Shown here one piece after another: positions 1 to 8,541 of a stretch of 64,000 bases of DNA. The translations under genes and the position numbers were made by a program. The stretch spans positions 1 through 64,000 of the forward strand of contig NZ_BOOW01000049.1 of the NCBI RefSeq assembly GCF_016863435.1. The letters are read 5' to 3'. This DNA comes from Sinosporangium siamense (GTDB lineage: Bacteria > Actinomycetota > Actinomycetes > Streptosporangiales > Streptosporangiaceae). The notes below the pieces were generated by a model. The model worked only from the letters and a program-made list of their open reading frames with translations. It was not told the DNA's origin and made no database searches. The first letter of the stretch is position 1; each line of letters starts with the position of its first letter.

Positions 1-122
1 ACGGGGCAAACCTTCGGGGGTGTCCTCCACCTGCCCGGGTGAGGAGGCAGTGACGGCCGGGGGGAGGCGGGGCGAGGGCGGCGGTTATGACAGGATCCAC
101 CGGAAGGCACGGGCCGCCGGTG

Positions 123-581
123 TCAAAGGGGTGTGGCGCGCATGCGTTCGGCGACACGCCGCTGCTGTGCCACCTGGCCGCGCACGAAATCGGACAGCAG
201 CGAGAGTTGGTCGTCGGAATATGCCGAGAACTGCGCCTCCGACTCCCGCACCGCCTGCCCCCAGGCGTCCTCGGCGAGCGTGCGCGCCTTGTCCGTGGGG
301 TGGATGAGCACACGCCGCCGGTCGGCCACGTCGCGGGCACGCTCGGCGAACCCGGCCCTCTCCAGCCGGTCGACCGCCACCGTGAGGGCCCCAGGGGTGA
401 GCCCGGCGAGCTCGGCCAGCTCGCCCGAGGCCATCGGACCACGCGTGATCAGATAGGCGACGCACCGTGAGTCGGTGCGGTTGAGCCCCATCCGCTCGGA
501 GATCGCCGCATCGGCCATCTCCGAGGCGTTTTGCAGGTCCGTGAGGGCCACCATGAGATCCTCGATGAGTCGCCGCCGCAT
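123..581 (-). CDS. MarR-family transcriptional regulator
   Basis: A 152-aa winged-helix regulator. Residues about 35-100 carry the MarR core: a recognition helix region (GELAELAGLTPGALTVAVDRL) followed by a basic wing containing DRRRVLIHPT. The length is normal for MarR dimers, which usually bind a palindrome near their own promoter and release it on binding a phenolic or other small ligand. The start is the ATG at 579-581. The neighbouring alpha/beta hydrolase lies on the same strand upstream (682-1608) with about 100 bp between them, so the two could be co-transcribed, but that is inference. The ligand is unknown. Confidence 0.88.
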   Translation of the reverse strand: MRRRLIEDLMVALTDLQNASEMADAAISERMGLNRTDSRCVAYLITRGPMASGELAELAGLTPGALTVAVDRLERAGFAERARDVADRRRVLIHPTDKARTLAEDAWGQAVRESEAQFSAYSDDQLSLLSDFVRGQVAQQRRVAERMRATPL

Positions 582-681
582 CCGCAGATCCTAACGGAAC
601 ACCCCCCTGTGCCCCCGCGAACGATCCATCTCCTTCCTCGCCGAGGTGGGCTCCCGCCGTACTAGACAGGCGGGCCAAGCA

Positions 682-1608
682 TCACGGCCGTTCGCCGGCC
701 GCGTGGTTCGCGATCAGCTTGGCCAGCTGAGTGGGGAGGCCGGTTTTGAAGAACCCGTGTCCCATGCCTTCGATCAGCCGCAGCCGTGCTCCCGGCACCG
801 CCTCCGCCACCGCTCGCCCGTGGGCCGGAGGCAGCAGCGGGTCCGCCGCCCCGTGGATCACCAGGGTCGGCGCGGAAATGTGTGACAGCGGCACCCGTCT
901 TGCGTCCGTCATCTGCCGCCCCGCCAGATCGTGCTGCGCGGCCGCACCCGGATTGTGTGCCCGGTCGTGCGCGAGCTCCGAGTGCGCACGAGCGGCTTGT
1001 TCGTCGAACCCGGGCGCGTCCCCATGGGTCAGGCGCCACGTCTCCACCGCGACCGCGACCCCCTCCTCGCGTGTGCCATGTGGCGCGGTGGCGAGCTCGA
1101 TGAGCCGCCGCAAGAAGCTTGTGGTGGGCGCGGGCAGAGTGTGAGGATCGGGCTCCTGCCCGGCCATGGCACGCGCCCAGCCGGGACCGGCGTCGTGACC
1201 CATCGGACTCGTCATGATCGCCGTGAGTGTGCGAACACGCTCGGGATGGTGCACGGCCAGCAATTGCACAATCGCACCGCCGAGCGACGCACCCACCACA
1301 TGCGCCGAGGAAACACCGTGCGCGTCCATCACCGTGAGCGTGTCGGCGGCCATGTCGTCGAGAGTGTAAGGGTGGGCGGAGTAGTCCACCGAATCAGACA
1401 GACCGGTATCCCGGTGATCGAAGCTAATAACCCGATAACCACGCCCGACAAGCACCTCCACCATCTCGCCGGGCCACCCGATCCCCTGCGCAGCAGTGCC
1501 CATGACCAGCACAATCGCCGGATGTGCGGGGTCACCGAACCCTTGACTCCAGATCCGCAGCGAACCCGACCGCGCATATATCTCTTCGTTTTTGAGCACG
1601 AGAGTCAA
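682..1608 (-). CDS. Alpha/beta-fold hydrolase
   Basis: A 308-aa alpha/beta hydrolase. Visible family marks are the oxyanion strand MGTAAQG, the HDRDTGLSD segment, the nucleophile elbow GASLGG with its serine, the acid in GAADPLLP and the catalytic histidine in GMGHGF near the C-terminus. These match the esterase/epoxide-hydrolase-like group; the substrate cannot be told. The longest frame begins at a TTG (1606-1608) without a strong Shine-Dalgarno, so the true start may be a few codons in, at the GTG. No signal peptide is seen. It is divergent from the MccB-like gene across an AT-rich intergenic region. Confidence 0.85.
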   Translation of the reverse strand: MTLVLKNEEIYARSGSLRIWSQGFGDPAHPAIVLVMGTAAQGIGWPGEMVEVLVGRGYRVISFDHRDTGLSDSVDYSAHPYTLDDMAADTLTVMDAHGVSSAHVVGASLGGAIVQLLAVHHPERVRTLTAIMTSPMGHDAGPGWARAMAGQEPDPHTLPAPTTSFLRRLIELATAPHGTREEGVAVAVETWRLTHGDAPGFDEQAARAHSELAHDRAHNPGAAAQHDLAGRQMTDARRVPLSHISAPTLVIHGAADPLLPPAHGRAVAEAVPGARLRLIEGMGHGFFKTGLPTQLAKLIANHAAGERP

Positions 1609-1671
1609 TATAGCCGCGCCGCGAATATATTTGCAGCTCCCATTTCATTCGATATTTACCCTGAATTGTGG

Positions 1672-1677
1672 TATAAT
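1672..1677 (+). promoter_or_regulatory. Candidate -10 box of the MccB-like gene
   Basis: A perfect TATAAT stands in an unusually AT-rich stretch (about 1600-1690) that contrasts with the surrounding GC-rich DNA. It points toward the MccB-like gene 135 bp downstream. A convincing TTGACA at 17 bp is not present; TTGCAG at 1631-1636 sits too far upstream to pair with it. This is a prediction from sequence only. Confidence 0.4.
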
Positions 1678-1811
1678 AAAGAGGCGGCGAGAAGAGTCTC
1701 CATATTCTTAGCTTGGGCCGCTCCGCATCACTAGTGCAACACCGCGCGGTCGCTTTAGCCTCGCCGGGTAGAGGTGTTCTTGTCGGGGCTTGGTGTGGGA
1801 GGCAGGTCGTG

Positions 1812-2894
1812 ATGCGTCGTCCTCGGGTGAAGGTGGAACACACGCCTTATCGGTGTGAGGGGGGGACGGTCCGTATCGGGGGTGCGGTCTACGGGCTGGC
1901 CGCCGAGATCGAGGATCGGCGGGGGTGGGTGTGGACGGCGCTGGGGTTGATGGACGGCACGCGCGAGGTTGAGGAGGTCGTCGCGGGGCTGTGCCGTACT
2001 CATCCGGAGGTGTCGGAGCGGCAGGCGCGGGCGGTGGTGGAGGCGCTGGTCGGTTCGGGCTATGTGGAGAGCGGGGAGGAGGTCGTCCCGCCGGAGCTCA
2101 GCGAGGGGGAGGTCTCGCGCTATGCCCGGAACTACGCATATTTCCGGCATGCCGATCTGACGCCTCGTGAGCACGGCTGGGAGCCGCAGCTTCGGCTTAA
2201 GGCGGCCCGGGTGCTGCTTCTCGGGCTCGGCGGCACAGGTGGGCACGCCGGGTGGGCGCTGGCCGCGGCGGGGGTGGGGAGGTTGCACTGCGTCGACCCG
2301 GACACGGTGGAGGTGTCGAACCTCACCCGGCAGGTGCTCTACGACGAGAGTGACGTCGGCCGGCCCAAGGCCGAGGCGGCGGTGGAGCGGTTGCGGCGGG
2401 TGAACTCGGCGGTCGAGGTAACGGGGGAGCGGCGGCGGGTGGGGACGCGGGAGGAGCTGGCGGCGCTCCTCCGGGGGTTCGATGTGCTGGCGTTGTGCGC
2501 GGATGAGCCGCGTGGTCCGGACGGGGTGCGGGTGTGGGCGAACCGGGCATGTGCGGCGGCCGGTGTGCCGTGGGTGGGGGGCGGCTACTCGGGGCCGCTG
2601 GTGACGGTCGGGGTCTACGGTCCGGGCGGCACGTGTTATGAGTGCCTGCGCGCCGGGGAGGAGGCCCGGCTGCGGGCCGGGGTGCCGATCGACCTCGGCG
2701 GGCCGGGGGTGCTGGCGACGTCGGCGGGGCTTTCCGGGCAGTTTACGGCGCACGCGGTGATCGCACTTGTCACAGGGGTTCCGGAGCTACGCCCCGGCTA
2801 TGTAACGGGTGTCAACCTCATAGACCCCACCCATCATGTCTATGTGCGGCATGAGCCGCGCCCGGGCTGCTCTATTTGCGGTCATCCGAGTTGA
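1812..2894 (+). CDS. MccB-like ThiF/E1-type peptide adenylyltransferase
   Basis: A 360-aa protein with two parts. Residues about 1-90 look like a PqqD-type RiPP recognition/peptide-clamp domain. The remainder is a ThiF/E1 adenylation domain with the nucleotide loop GLGGTGGH (about 138-145) and two Zn-type Cys pairs, C275/C278 and C353/C356. E. coli MccB (350 aa) has the same layout; it joins AMP to the C-terminal asparagine of the MccA peptide to make microcin C. The start chosen is ATG 1812, preceded by GGGAGG; an in-frame GTG lies just before it. The nearby 35-codon ORF ending in Asn (3017-3124) supports this role. Other RRE-ThiF RiPP enzymes are possible. No exporter or MccD/E-like tailoring gene is seen nearby. 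Confidence 0.7.
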   Translation: MRRPRVKVEHTPYRCEGGTVRIGGAVYGLAAEIEDRRGWVWTALGLMDGTREVEEVVAGLCRTHPEVSERQARAVVEALVGSGYVESGEEVVPPELSEGEVSRYARNYAYFRHADLTPREHGWEPQLRLKAARVLLLGLGGTGGHAGWALAAAGVGRLHCVDPDTVEVSNLTRQVLYDESDVGRPKAEAAVERLRRVNSAVEVTGERRRVGTREELAALLRGFDVLALCADEPRGPDGVRVWANRACAAAGVPWVGGGYSGPLVTVGVYGPGGTCYECLRAGEEARLRAGVPIDLGGPGVLATSAGLSGQFTAHAVIALVTGVPELRPGYVTGVNLIDPTHHVYVRHEPRPGCSICGHPS

Positions 2895-2914
2895 ATGTCC
2901 TCAATGAGTTGGGC

Positions 2915-2957
2915 CTTGACTACCGAATGCAGCCAATCAGATGATCGGTTAGTCAAG
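2915..2957 (+). promoter_or_regulatory. Inverted repeat between MccB-like gene and peptide ORF
   Basis: The arms CTTGACTACCGA (2915-2926) and TCGGTTAGTCAAG (2945-2957) pair with one bulged base around an 18-nt loop. It lies 20 bp after the MccB-like stop and 60 bp before the peptide start. It could be an RNA hairpin that sets the ratio of the two products, a terminator (TTT follows directly), or a protein-binding palindrome. Confidence 0.5.
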
Positions 2958-3016
2958 TTTCATCCGATTCAGAAGTACGTTCATGCGGACTCCAGTGCAC
3001 ATAGGAAGGAGGGCGA

Positions 3017-3124
3017 ATGGACGGGCTGAAGTACGAGGATGACGCGTCGCCGCTCGTGGAAATCACGATCCGGCTTCTCACCAGGCTCGAGACGACGAGC
3101 CTTAGCAATTCAATCGGCAACTGA
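3017..3124 (+). CDS. Putative 35-aa precursor peptide ending in Asn
   Basis: An ATG ORF of 35 codons with a strong Shine-Dalgarno (AAGGAGGG) immediately upstream. The peptide has an acidic N-terminal half (MDGLKYEDDASPLVE), a middle ITIRLLTRLE, and a Ser/Thr/Asn-rich end finishing in SNSIGN. MccB enzymes require a C-terminal Asn on their substrate, and MccA-type precursors range from seven to several tens of residues, so a short Asn-ended peptide beside an MccB-like gene is the expected arrangement. The order is reversed compared with E. coli, where mccA comes first. It is followed ten bases later by a strong hairpin. Function is inferred from context. Confidence 0.6.
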   Translation: MDGLKYEDDASPLVEITIRLLTRLETTSLSNSIGN

Positions 3125-3133
3125 TCGACCCGC

Positions 3134-3162
3134 TCGGGCGGGTCCCCCGCGGGCCCGCCCGA
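3134..3162 (+). terminator. GC-rich hairpin after the peptide ORF
   Basis: TCGGGCGGG (3134-3142) pairs perfectly with CCCGCCCGA (3154-3162), extendable inward by a G-T and two G-C pairs. There is no T tract, which is common for actinobacterial terminators. It closes the peptide gene ten bases after the stop codon. Confidence 0.6.
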
Positions 3163-3505
3163 ACACACTCGTGGCCGGCCACCCCATTTGACGGTCATTG
3201 AATTACCCTTCAAACGGCGCGTCGCGCGGCGCCGTATTTCTCAACGGCGCAGATTCCCGGGAATCGAACAGGAATCTCTCACCTTCCGTCGCGCCGCGGT
3301 TTCAGCCACCTGTGGTCACGCCGCTTTCCGGTCGGCGCCCCCGCACACCTCCACCCTTTTCGGTCCCTTAAAATCGGGGGCCCCAACTCCTTTTCGGCCC
3401 CGGTTTATCGGGTGTGCCGCGCGGCCCCCACCCCTCTTTGGAAGCCGGCGGATTCCGTGCCCCCGCGCCGCCCGCGCCCCGAGGCCCGCACTCCGGGACC
3501 GCCCC
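3163..3505. other. Intergenic stretch without a supported gene
   Basis: Long frames here lack ribosome binding sites and recognisable domains and look like GC-rich shadow frames. I see no RNA gene or clear repeat. Confidence 0.5.
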
Positions 3506-3823
3506 TCATGCGGGGAACGCTCCCGTGGACTCCCGGTCGACCGCGATCCTGCGCGCGGCCGTGCCGGGTGATGCCCAGGGGCAGAACGCCCAGACGTGAC
3601 GGCCGGCCGTGTCGGACCGGCCGGTCCACCACCGGTAGCCCCCCATGTCGTCCACCCACACGTTGACCCCGCATTCCAGCGCCAGCACGGCCAGCCCGCC
3701 GCGCTCGTGGACGACGCCGGCGAGGCCGAGCCGGAGGCAGTGCTCGGCCAGGTGCACGGCGGCACGGGTGGCGGGGGCCGGCGCCCTGGGGGAGGGACGG
3801 GCCGTGGTCGCAAGGTGCGGCAT
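3506..3823 (-). CDS. Small protein divergent from an XRE regulator
   Basis: A 105-aa protein whose start (3821-3823) has AGGAGG seven bases upstream. The core runs VVHERGGLAVLALECGVNVWVDDMGGYRWWTGR and is rich in Trp and Gly, with no signal peptide or membrane segment. I do not know its function. Its position head-to-head with an XRE regulator resembles the many actinobacterial pairs of an XRE protein and a small partner (the Scr1/DUF397 arrangement is a known example), although this sequence does not look like DUF397. A regulator-partner role is inference. Confidence 0.6.
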   Translation of the reverse strand: MPHLATTARPSPRAPAPATRAAVHLAEHCLRLGLAGVVHERGGLAVLALECGVNVWVDDMGGYRWWTGRSDTAGRHVWAFCPWASPGTAARRIAVDRESTGAFPA

Positions 3824-3970
3824 GGGTCGGACCTCCTGAAGGCCATCCGTCGAGAATCCCTGACGCGGCTTGCCCGCCTGAGGGGTTCTGCCTTGGACAG
3901 CGCCGACTGAATGTCATAGTGGTTGTTGCTCAGAGTGTGAGGCAAGACACGGAGAGTTGCATCAGGGTGC

Positions 3971-5299
3971 ATGCAACATGTGCGACAAACCTCAAGGGCG
4001 GACGTGGCCGGACATCAGGAACGGAGCGATTCAAGCTGGCACGAGTTCGGGAGGGCTGTGCGGGCTCGGCGTGAGGAGCGGGGCGTGAGTCTGCGTGCTC
4101 TCGCCGACCGGATCCGATGGCACTACTCGTTGATCGCCAAGTGGGAGCAGGGCAGGAACCGCCCGTCGGCCGACGCGATCATCGCACTGGACACGGAGCT
4201 CGGCGCCGGAGGTGCGCTCCTGGCGCAGGCGCTGCACGCCGCCATGGCCGATCTTCAGCACAGCACGGTCACCACAAACCCCACCGAAGTTGACAAGGAT
4301 GCCGAGATGGAACGTCGTCAACTGCTGCACCTGGCAGCGGGCATGGGAGCAGGGGCCTTAAGCTCCGACGAGCCGATCCGGAGCCTGCTGGATCCATCCC
4401 TCAGCGAACCCCGCACCGTCGAGGATTGGGAGCTGGCCTGCGCCGACCACCTCCACGCCATACACACCCGCCCCGCACAGCAGGTCAACGGCGATCTCCT
4501 GGTCGACCTGCTGACGCTCCAGCGGCAGATCACCTCTCCCGGCCGCGTCGACCTCACCGAGCTCCACCGGGTGCTGGCCACTCTCGCCGCCTACGAGGGC
4601 AGCGTGCTCACCCGCCTCGCCAACCCCGGCGCCGCCCTCCGGTGGTATCGCACGGCCCGCGCCGCCGCCGACGCCTCCGGCGAGCGCGACCTGCGCGTGC
4701 GGATCCGGGCACACGAGGCCGGCCACAGCCTCTACGGCCTGCGGGACCCCGCGACCGTGCTGCGGCTGACCGACCGCGCCGAGCAGATCGCCGGCGACGC
4801 CCCCTCGACCGGGCTCGCCATGACCCTCCGCATCAAAGCTCACGCTCTTGCGGCCATGGGCCGCCACGACGAGGCGCGGCAGGCGCTGCGGCTGTTCCTC
4901 ACCGTCGCCGCCGCCGATGTGCCGGCGGTCGCCGGCTTCTGGGAACCCTCCGCGGACGGCCGCGTCGACTTCACCGCCGCCCAGGTGCACGGCGCCGCGG
5001 GCCGGGTGCGCGAGGCCGGCGAGGCGGTCGAACGCATACTGCGCAGCCCGGTCCTGGGTTACCACGCGCATGTGAACGCCCGCCTGGCCGCCGCGCAGTG
5101 CACGGTGGTCGCGGGCGGCATCGACGAGGGCGTGCGCCTCGCGGCCGCGGCGATCGCCTCGCTACCCCAGGCATACCGCAACGTCATGGTGACCGAGATG
5201 GCCCGCCGCGTCCTCCGCGCCGTCCCCCTCGATCAGCGGGAGCGCTCCCCCGTGACGGAGTTCCGCGTCCTCGCGATCGAGAACGGCGCCGTCGCCTGA
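3971..5299 (+). CDS. XRE-family regulator with TPR-like C-terminus
   Basis: A 442-aa protein. Residues about 25-85 form a Cro/CI-type helix-turn-helix (FGRAVRARREERGVSLRALADRI, then KWEQGRNRPSADAI). The rest is alpha-helical and alanine-rich, with helix pairs typical of tetratricopeptide-like repeats, as in the large actinobacterial regulators of this build. An ATG at 3971 gives the longest frame. A later start is possible because 30 residues precede the HTH. Divergent transcription from the 105-aa gene suggests paired function. Confidence 0.8.
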   Translation: MQHVRQTSRADVAGHQERSDSSWHEFGRAVRARREERGVSLRALADRIRWHYSLIAKWEQGRNRPSADAIIALDTELGAGGALLAQALHAAMADLQHSTVTTNPTEVDKDAEMERRQLLHLAAGMGAGALSSDEPIRSLLDPSLSEPRTVEDWELACADHLHAIHTRPAQQVNGDLLVDLLTLQRQITSPGRVDLTELHRVLATLAAYEGSVLTRLANPGAALRWYRTARAAADASGERDLRVRIRAHEAGHSLYGLRDPATVLRLTDRAEQIAGDAPSTGLAMTLRIKAHALAAMGRHDEARQALRLFLTVAAADVPAVAGFWEPSADGRVDFTAAQVHGAAGRVREAGEAVERILRSPVLGYHAHVNARLAAAQCTVVAGGIDEGVRLAAAAIASLPQAYRNVMVTEMARRVLRAVPLDQRERSPVTEFRVLAIENGAVA

Positions 5300-5664
5300 C
5301 CTCGGCCCCACCCCGGTGCCACCGCCGTGACGCAGGGGCCCTGGGCGCGGGCCCGAAGCGGGATTCACGGTGGCGCGGCCTCGGCCATCCCGCCGCCCGG
5401 CCCACCGGTCCGGCGGTGGCGCGGCCTCGGCCCTCGTGTCGCGTCGGCCAATCTGTGTGGGCCGGGCCATGTGCGCGGTAACAGCCGGCTCGGCCCTCAT
5501 GTCGCGCCGGCCAACCGGGTTGACCACGCTCAGCGGGCCAGGCTGTGTCGCCCGGCTCGGGCGGCTTCGCCGTACTGGCCGGGTGGTTTGAGTGCGCGCG
5601 GCCGGGCATTCTTGGGATCAAACTCCCGGGCAAGGCGACTGCGGCGAAGCCTGAGCCGGCCGGG
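5300..5664. repeat. Degenerate GC-rich repeats in a gene-free gap
   Basis: No gene is supported. Short units recur: GGCGCGGCCTCGGCC occurs near 5370 and 5412, and TCGGCCCTCGTGTCGCG / TCGGCCCTCATGTCGCG occur near 5427 and 5490, each followed by a GGCCAA. This looks like decayed tandem duplication. Confidence 0.45.
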
Positions 5665-6426
5665 TCACAGGGCGGTGAGCCGCCGCACGAGCGCGGGAAG
5701 GGCCGTGCCGATGGGGTCGCGGATCACCTCGTCCGCCAGGGCGTCGTAGGGCGTCGGGGAGTCGTTGACGATGACGAGCCGGGCGCCCGACTCGGCGGCG
5801 ATGCCGGCGAGGGACGCGGCGGGCTGCACCTGGAGTGAGGTGCCCACGGCGACGAACACCTCGCATGCCGCGGACGCCTCGACGGCCCGCCGTATGGTGC
5901 TGTCGTCGAGGTTTTCGCCGAACATGACGGTGGTCGTCTTCAGGACGCCGCCGCAGGCGAGGCAGGCGGGGTCGGCCTCGCCGGCGAGGATGCGCTCGCG
6001 TGCCTCGGCGAGGGTCGTGCGGCCTGCGCAGGCGGTGCACACGATGCCGAACATGTTGCCGTGGAGCTCCAGCACCCGGCCGGGGTCGGAGCCCGCCCGC
6101 TGGTGCAGGCCGTCGACGTTCTGCGTGATCAACCACGACAGCAGCCCGGCCCGCTCCAGCTCCACGAGTGCCAGATGGGCCGGGTTGGGCTGGGCCGTCC
6201 AGGCGGGACTGTCCAGGCGGAACCGCCACGAGCGGCGGCGGATGTCGGGGTCGTCCAGGTAGTAGTGGAGGGTGACGAGCTTGCTGTAGTCGGGGTCGGT
6301 CCGCCACAGACCGGCGGGTCCCCGGTAGTCGGGGATTCCGGACTCGGTGGAGATGCCCGCACCGGTCATGACGGTGATCACGTTCGCCCCTTGTCTTGAA
6401 GGTCTTTCCCGCAGGTCACGGTGCAT
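5665..6426 (-). CDS. Sir2-family NAD-dependent protein deacylase
   Basis: A 253-aa sirtuin with all key marks in order: the NAD motif [16 protein letters not shown], the [11 protein letters not shown] loop, the catalytic histidine in ELHGNMF, four zinc cysteines as CTAC and CLAC pairs, and the GTSLQVQPA segment. Sirtuins transfer acyl groups from lysine to ADP-ribose, consuming NAD. Length fits bacterial CobB-type enzymes. The ATG at 6424-6426 is taken as the start. An internal GTG at the beginning of [11 protein letters not shown] is possible but would leave almost no N-terminus. It stands alone between a repeat-rich gap and the tct genes. Confidence 0.93.
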   Translation of the reverse strand: MHRDLRERPSRQGANVITVMTGAGISTESGIPDYRGPAGLWRTDPDYSKLVTLHYYLDDPDIRRRSWRFRLDSPAWTAQPNPAHLALVELERAGLLSWLITQNVDGLHQRAGSDPGRVLELHGNMFGIVCTACAGRTTLAEARERILAGEADPACLACGGVLKTTTVMFGENLDDSTIRRAVEASAACEVFVAVGTSLQVQPAASLAGIAAESGARLVIVNDSPTPYDALADEVIRDPIGTALPALVRRLTAL

Positions 6427-6448
6427 CGTGAGAAAGACCTCAATTTAG

Positions 6449-6547
6449 CTGCGCACCGGCAACTCCGCGAACCAGGGCTACTTCGCCCTGGACTCCGGCC
6501 GCCTGCGTGAGACAGACGGCCTCCTCTTCATCAAGCGGATCGCCTGA
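6449..6547 (+). pseudogene. Possible C-terminal gene remnant
   Basis: Directly after an in-frame TAG, 32 codons read LRTGNSANQGYFALDSGRL and on to KRIA before a TGA. The run looks like the natural C-terminus of a protein and has no start codon. It overlaps the 3' end of tctA on the other strand by 17 bp. I do not recognise the parent family; it may be chance. Confidence 0.25.
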
Positions 6548-8024
6548 CCAGCCGTGCCGTACGGCGGAGCAGCGGCCAGGCCAGCACCAGTGCGATGATC
6601 ACGTAGATCGTGATGGACACCGGCCCGCCGATGAGCCCTGACAGCTCCCCGCCGGTGAGCTGAAGGGATCGCCGGCCCTGGAGTTCGGCGCGCGGCCCGA
6701 GGATGACGCCCACGATGAGCGGCAGCACCGGCAGCCCGAACCGCCGCATGCCGAAGCCGAGTAGGCCGAGCACCGCGAGCAGCAGCAGGTCGAGCGGCTG
6801 GGCGTTGACGGCGTAGGCGCCCATGGAGGCGAAGAACAGGATCCCGGCGTAGAGGTAGGGCCGCGGGATCTGAAGGAGTTTCGCCCACGCCGGGGCCAGC
6901 GGCAGGTTGAGTACGAGCAGCATCAGATTGCCGACGAAGAGGCTGGCGATGAGGGTCCACACCAGCGCCGGCTGCCGTTCGAACAGCAGGGGACCGGGCT
7001 GGATGCCGTACGACTCGAACGCCGCGAGCATCACCGCCGTCGTGGCCGTCGTCGGCAGGCCGATGGCCAGCATCGGCACGAGGGTGCCGGCCGCGGAGGC
7101 GTTGTTGGCCGCCTCGGGGCCGGCGACGCCTTCGATGGCGCCCTTGCCGAACTCCTCGGGGTGCTTGGCCAGCCGCTTCTCCGTGACGTAGGAGAGGAAG
7201 GTGGGGATCTCCGCCCCGCCCGCGGGGACCGCGCCGAAGGGGAAGCCGAGGGCGGTGCCGCGCAGCCAGGGCCGCCACGAGCGCTTCCAGTCCTCCTTGC
7301 CGAGCCACGGCTGCCCCACGGGGATCACCACGGGTTTGGACCGGCGCAAATGGGCCGCGACCCAGAGGGCCTCGCCGACGGCGAAGATTCCGACGGCGAC
7401 CACGATGACGTCGATGCCGTCGGCCAGTTGCGGGACGCCGAGGGTGAGGCGCTGCTGACCGGTGACGGCGTCGATGCCGACGATGCCGACGACGAGACCG
7501 AGGAGCAGGGACGCGAACCCTCGCACGCGGGACGTGCCGAGCACGGCGGACACCGCGACGAAGGCGAGGAGCATCAGGGCGAAGTAGTCGGGCGCGCCGA
7601 GGCTGATGGCGAACGTCACGACGTACGGCGTGACGAACACCAGCAGGATGTTGGCGAGGGTGCCGGCGATGAACGACCCGATGGCGGCGGTGGCGAGGGC
7701 CTGGGCCGCGCGCCCGGCCTTCGCCATCTTGTTGCCCTCGATGGCGGTGACGACCGAGGCGGACTCACCTGGGGTGTTGAGGAGGATGGAGGTCGTCGAC
7801 CCGCCGTACATGCCGCCGTAGAAGATGCCGGCGAACAGGATGAACGCCTGGGTGGGCTCCATGCCGTACGTCAGAGGCAGCAGAAGCGCGACCGTCATCG
7901 CCGGCCCGATGCCGGGCAGCACGCCGACCGCCGTGCCCGCGGTGACGCCGATCAGCGCGACCAGCAGGTTGGCGGGGGCGAGGATGGCACCGAAGCCGGA
8001 CAGCAGGTGGTTCAGGCTGTCCAT
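6531..8024 (-). CDS. tctA: Tripartite tricarboxylate transporter permease TctA
   Basis: A 497-aa integral membrane protein with about 11-12 hydrophobic segments and the conserved TctA motifs [19 protein letters not shown] and [18 protein letters not shown] near the N-terminus. It is the large permease subunit of the TTT family, which takes up citrate or other carboxylates using an ion gradient and a periplasmic-type binding protein. Its ATG overlaps the tctB stop codon by one base (TGATG), so the two are translationally coupled. The order tctC-tctB-tctA and the divergent CitA/CitB-type system fit a carboxylate uptake locus. Confidence 0.93.
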   Translation of the reverse strand: MDSLNHLLSGFGAILAPANLLVALIGVTAGTAVGVLPGIGPAMTVALLLPLTYGMEPTQAFILFAGIFYGGMYGGSTTSILLNTPGESASVVTAIEGNKMAKAGRAAQALATAAIGSFIAGTLANILLVFVTPYVVTFAISLGAPDYFALMLLAFVAVSAVLGTSRVRGFASLLLGLVVGIVGIDAVTGQQRLTLGVPQLADGIDVIVVAVGIFAVGEALWVAAHLRRSKPVVIPVGQPWLGKEDWKRSWRPWLRGTALGFPFGAVPAGGAEIPTFLSYVTEKRLAKHPEEFGKGAIEGVAGPEAANNASAAGTLVPMLAIGLPTTATTAVMLAAFESYGIQPGPLLFERQPALVWTLIASLFVGNLMLLVLNLPLAPAWAKLLQIPRPYLYAGILFFASMGAYAVNAQPLDLLLLAVLGLLGFGMRRFGLPVLPLIVGVILGPRAELQGRRSLQLTGGELSGLIGGPVSITIYVIIALVLAWPLLRRTARLVRRSA

Positions 8025-8539
8025 CAGAGGATTCCCTGGAGTACGCCGGCGGGCAGGTTGACGCCGAGCCCGATGGCGAAGACGTAGAAGGTGATCAGCG
8101 ACAGGGCCACCGCGATGACCAGGTTGCGCAGGTGGTGGCGGCTACCGAGGGCGAAAGCCGTACCCCAGAACAGCAGGGTGCCGCTGATGACCCACCCGGC
8201 GGGTTCGATGAGGACCGCGTTGACCGCGAAGGCGGCCAGCACCAGCAGGACGGTGCGCCAGTCGATGGGCGAGGAGGGGTCGATGTCCTCCCCGGCCTCG
8301 GGCTCGGCGCGCCCGCCGCGGACCACGTCGATCGTGTAGACGATCGAGGTGAGCAGCAGCAGCGCGCCGAGGATCAGCGGTACAGGGCGGGGGCCGACGG
8401 GATCGTTGCTGGAGGGCAGGTGGGCGATCTGCAGCGCGTCGGCGATCACCACCGCCCCGACCAGGGCGAGGAAGGCGCACACACCGTACTGCGCGGGATC
8501 CCCGCCCTGAGGGGCCGATCTGGGTGTTTCGGAGGTCAC
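8024..8539 (-). CDS. tctB: Tripartite tricarboxylate transporter small permease TctB
   Basis: A 171-aa membrane protein with four predicted hydrophobic segments (around [43 protein letters not shown] and [20 protein letters not shown]), the TctB layout. It partners TctA in the membrane. The gene starts two bases after the tctC stop, and its own stop overlaps the tctA start, so the three form one operon. Confidence 0.88.
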   Translation of the reverse strand: MTSETPRSAPQGGDPAQYGVCAFLALVGAVVIADALQIAHLPSSNDPVGPRPVPLILGALLLLTSIVYTIDVVRGGRAEPEAGEDIDPSSPIDWRTVLLVLAAFAVNAVLIEPAGWVISGTLLFWGTAFALGSRHHLRNLVIAVALSLITFYVFAIGLGVNLPAGVLQGIL

Positions 8540-8541
8540 GC

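Noticed and set aside
1755-2753. A 332-codon minus-strand frame opposite the MccB-like gene
   Set aside because: Arg/Pro/His-rich shadow of a high-GC gene with clear domains on the plus strand; no ribosome site.
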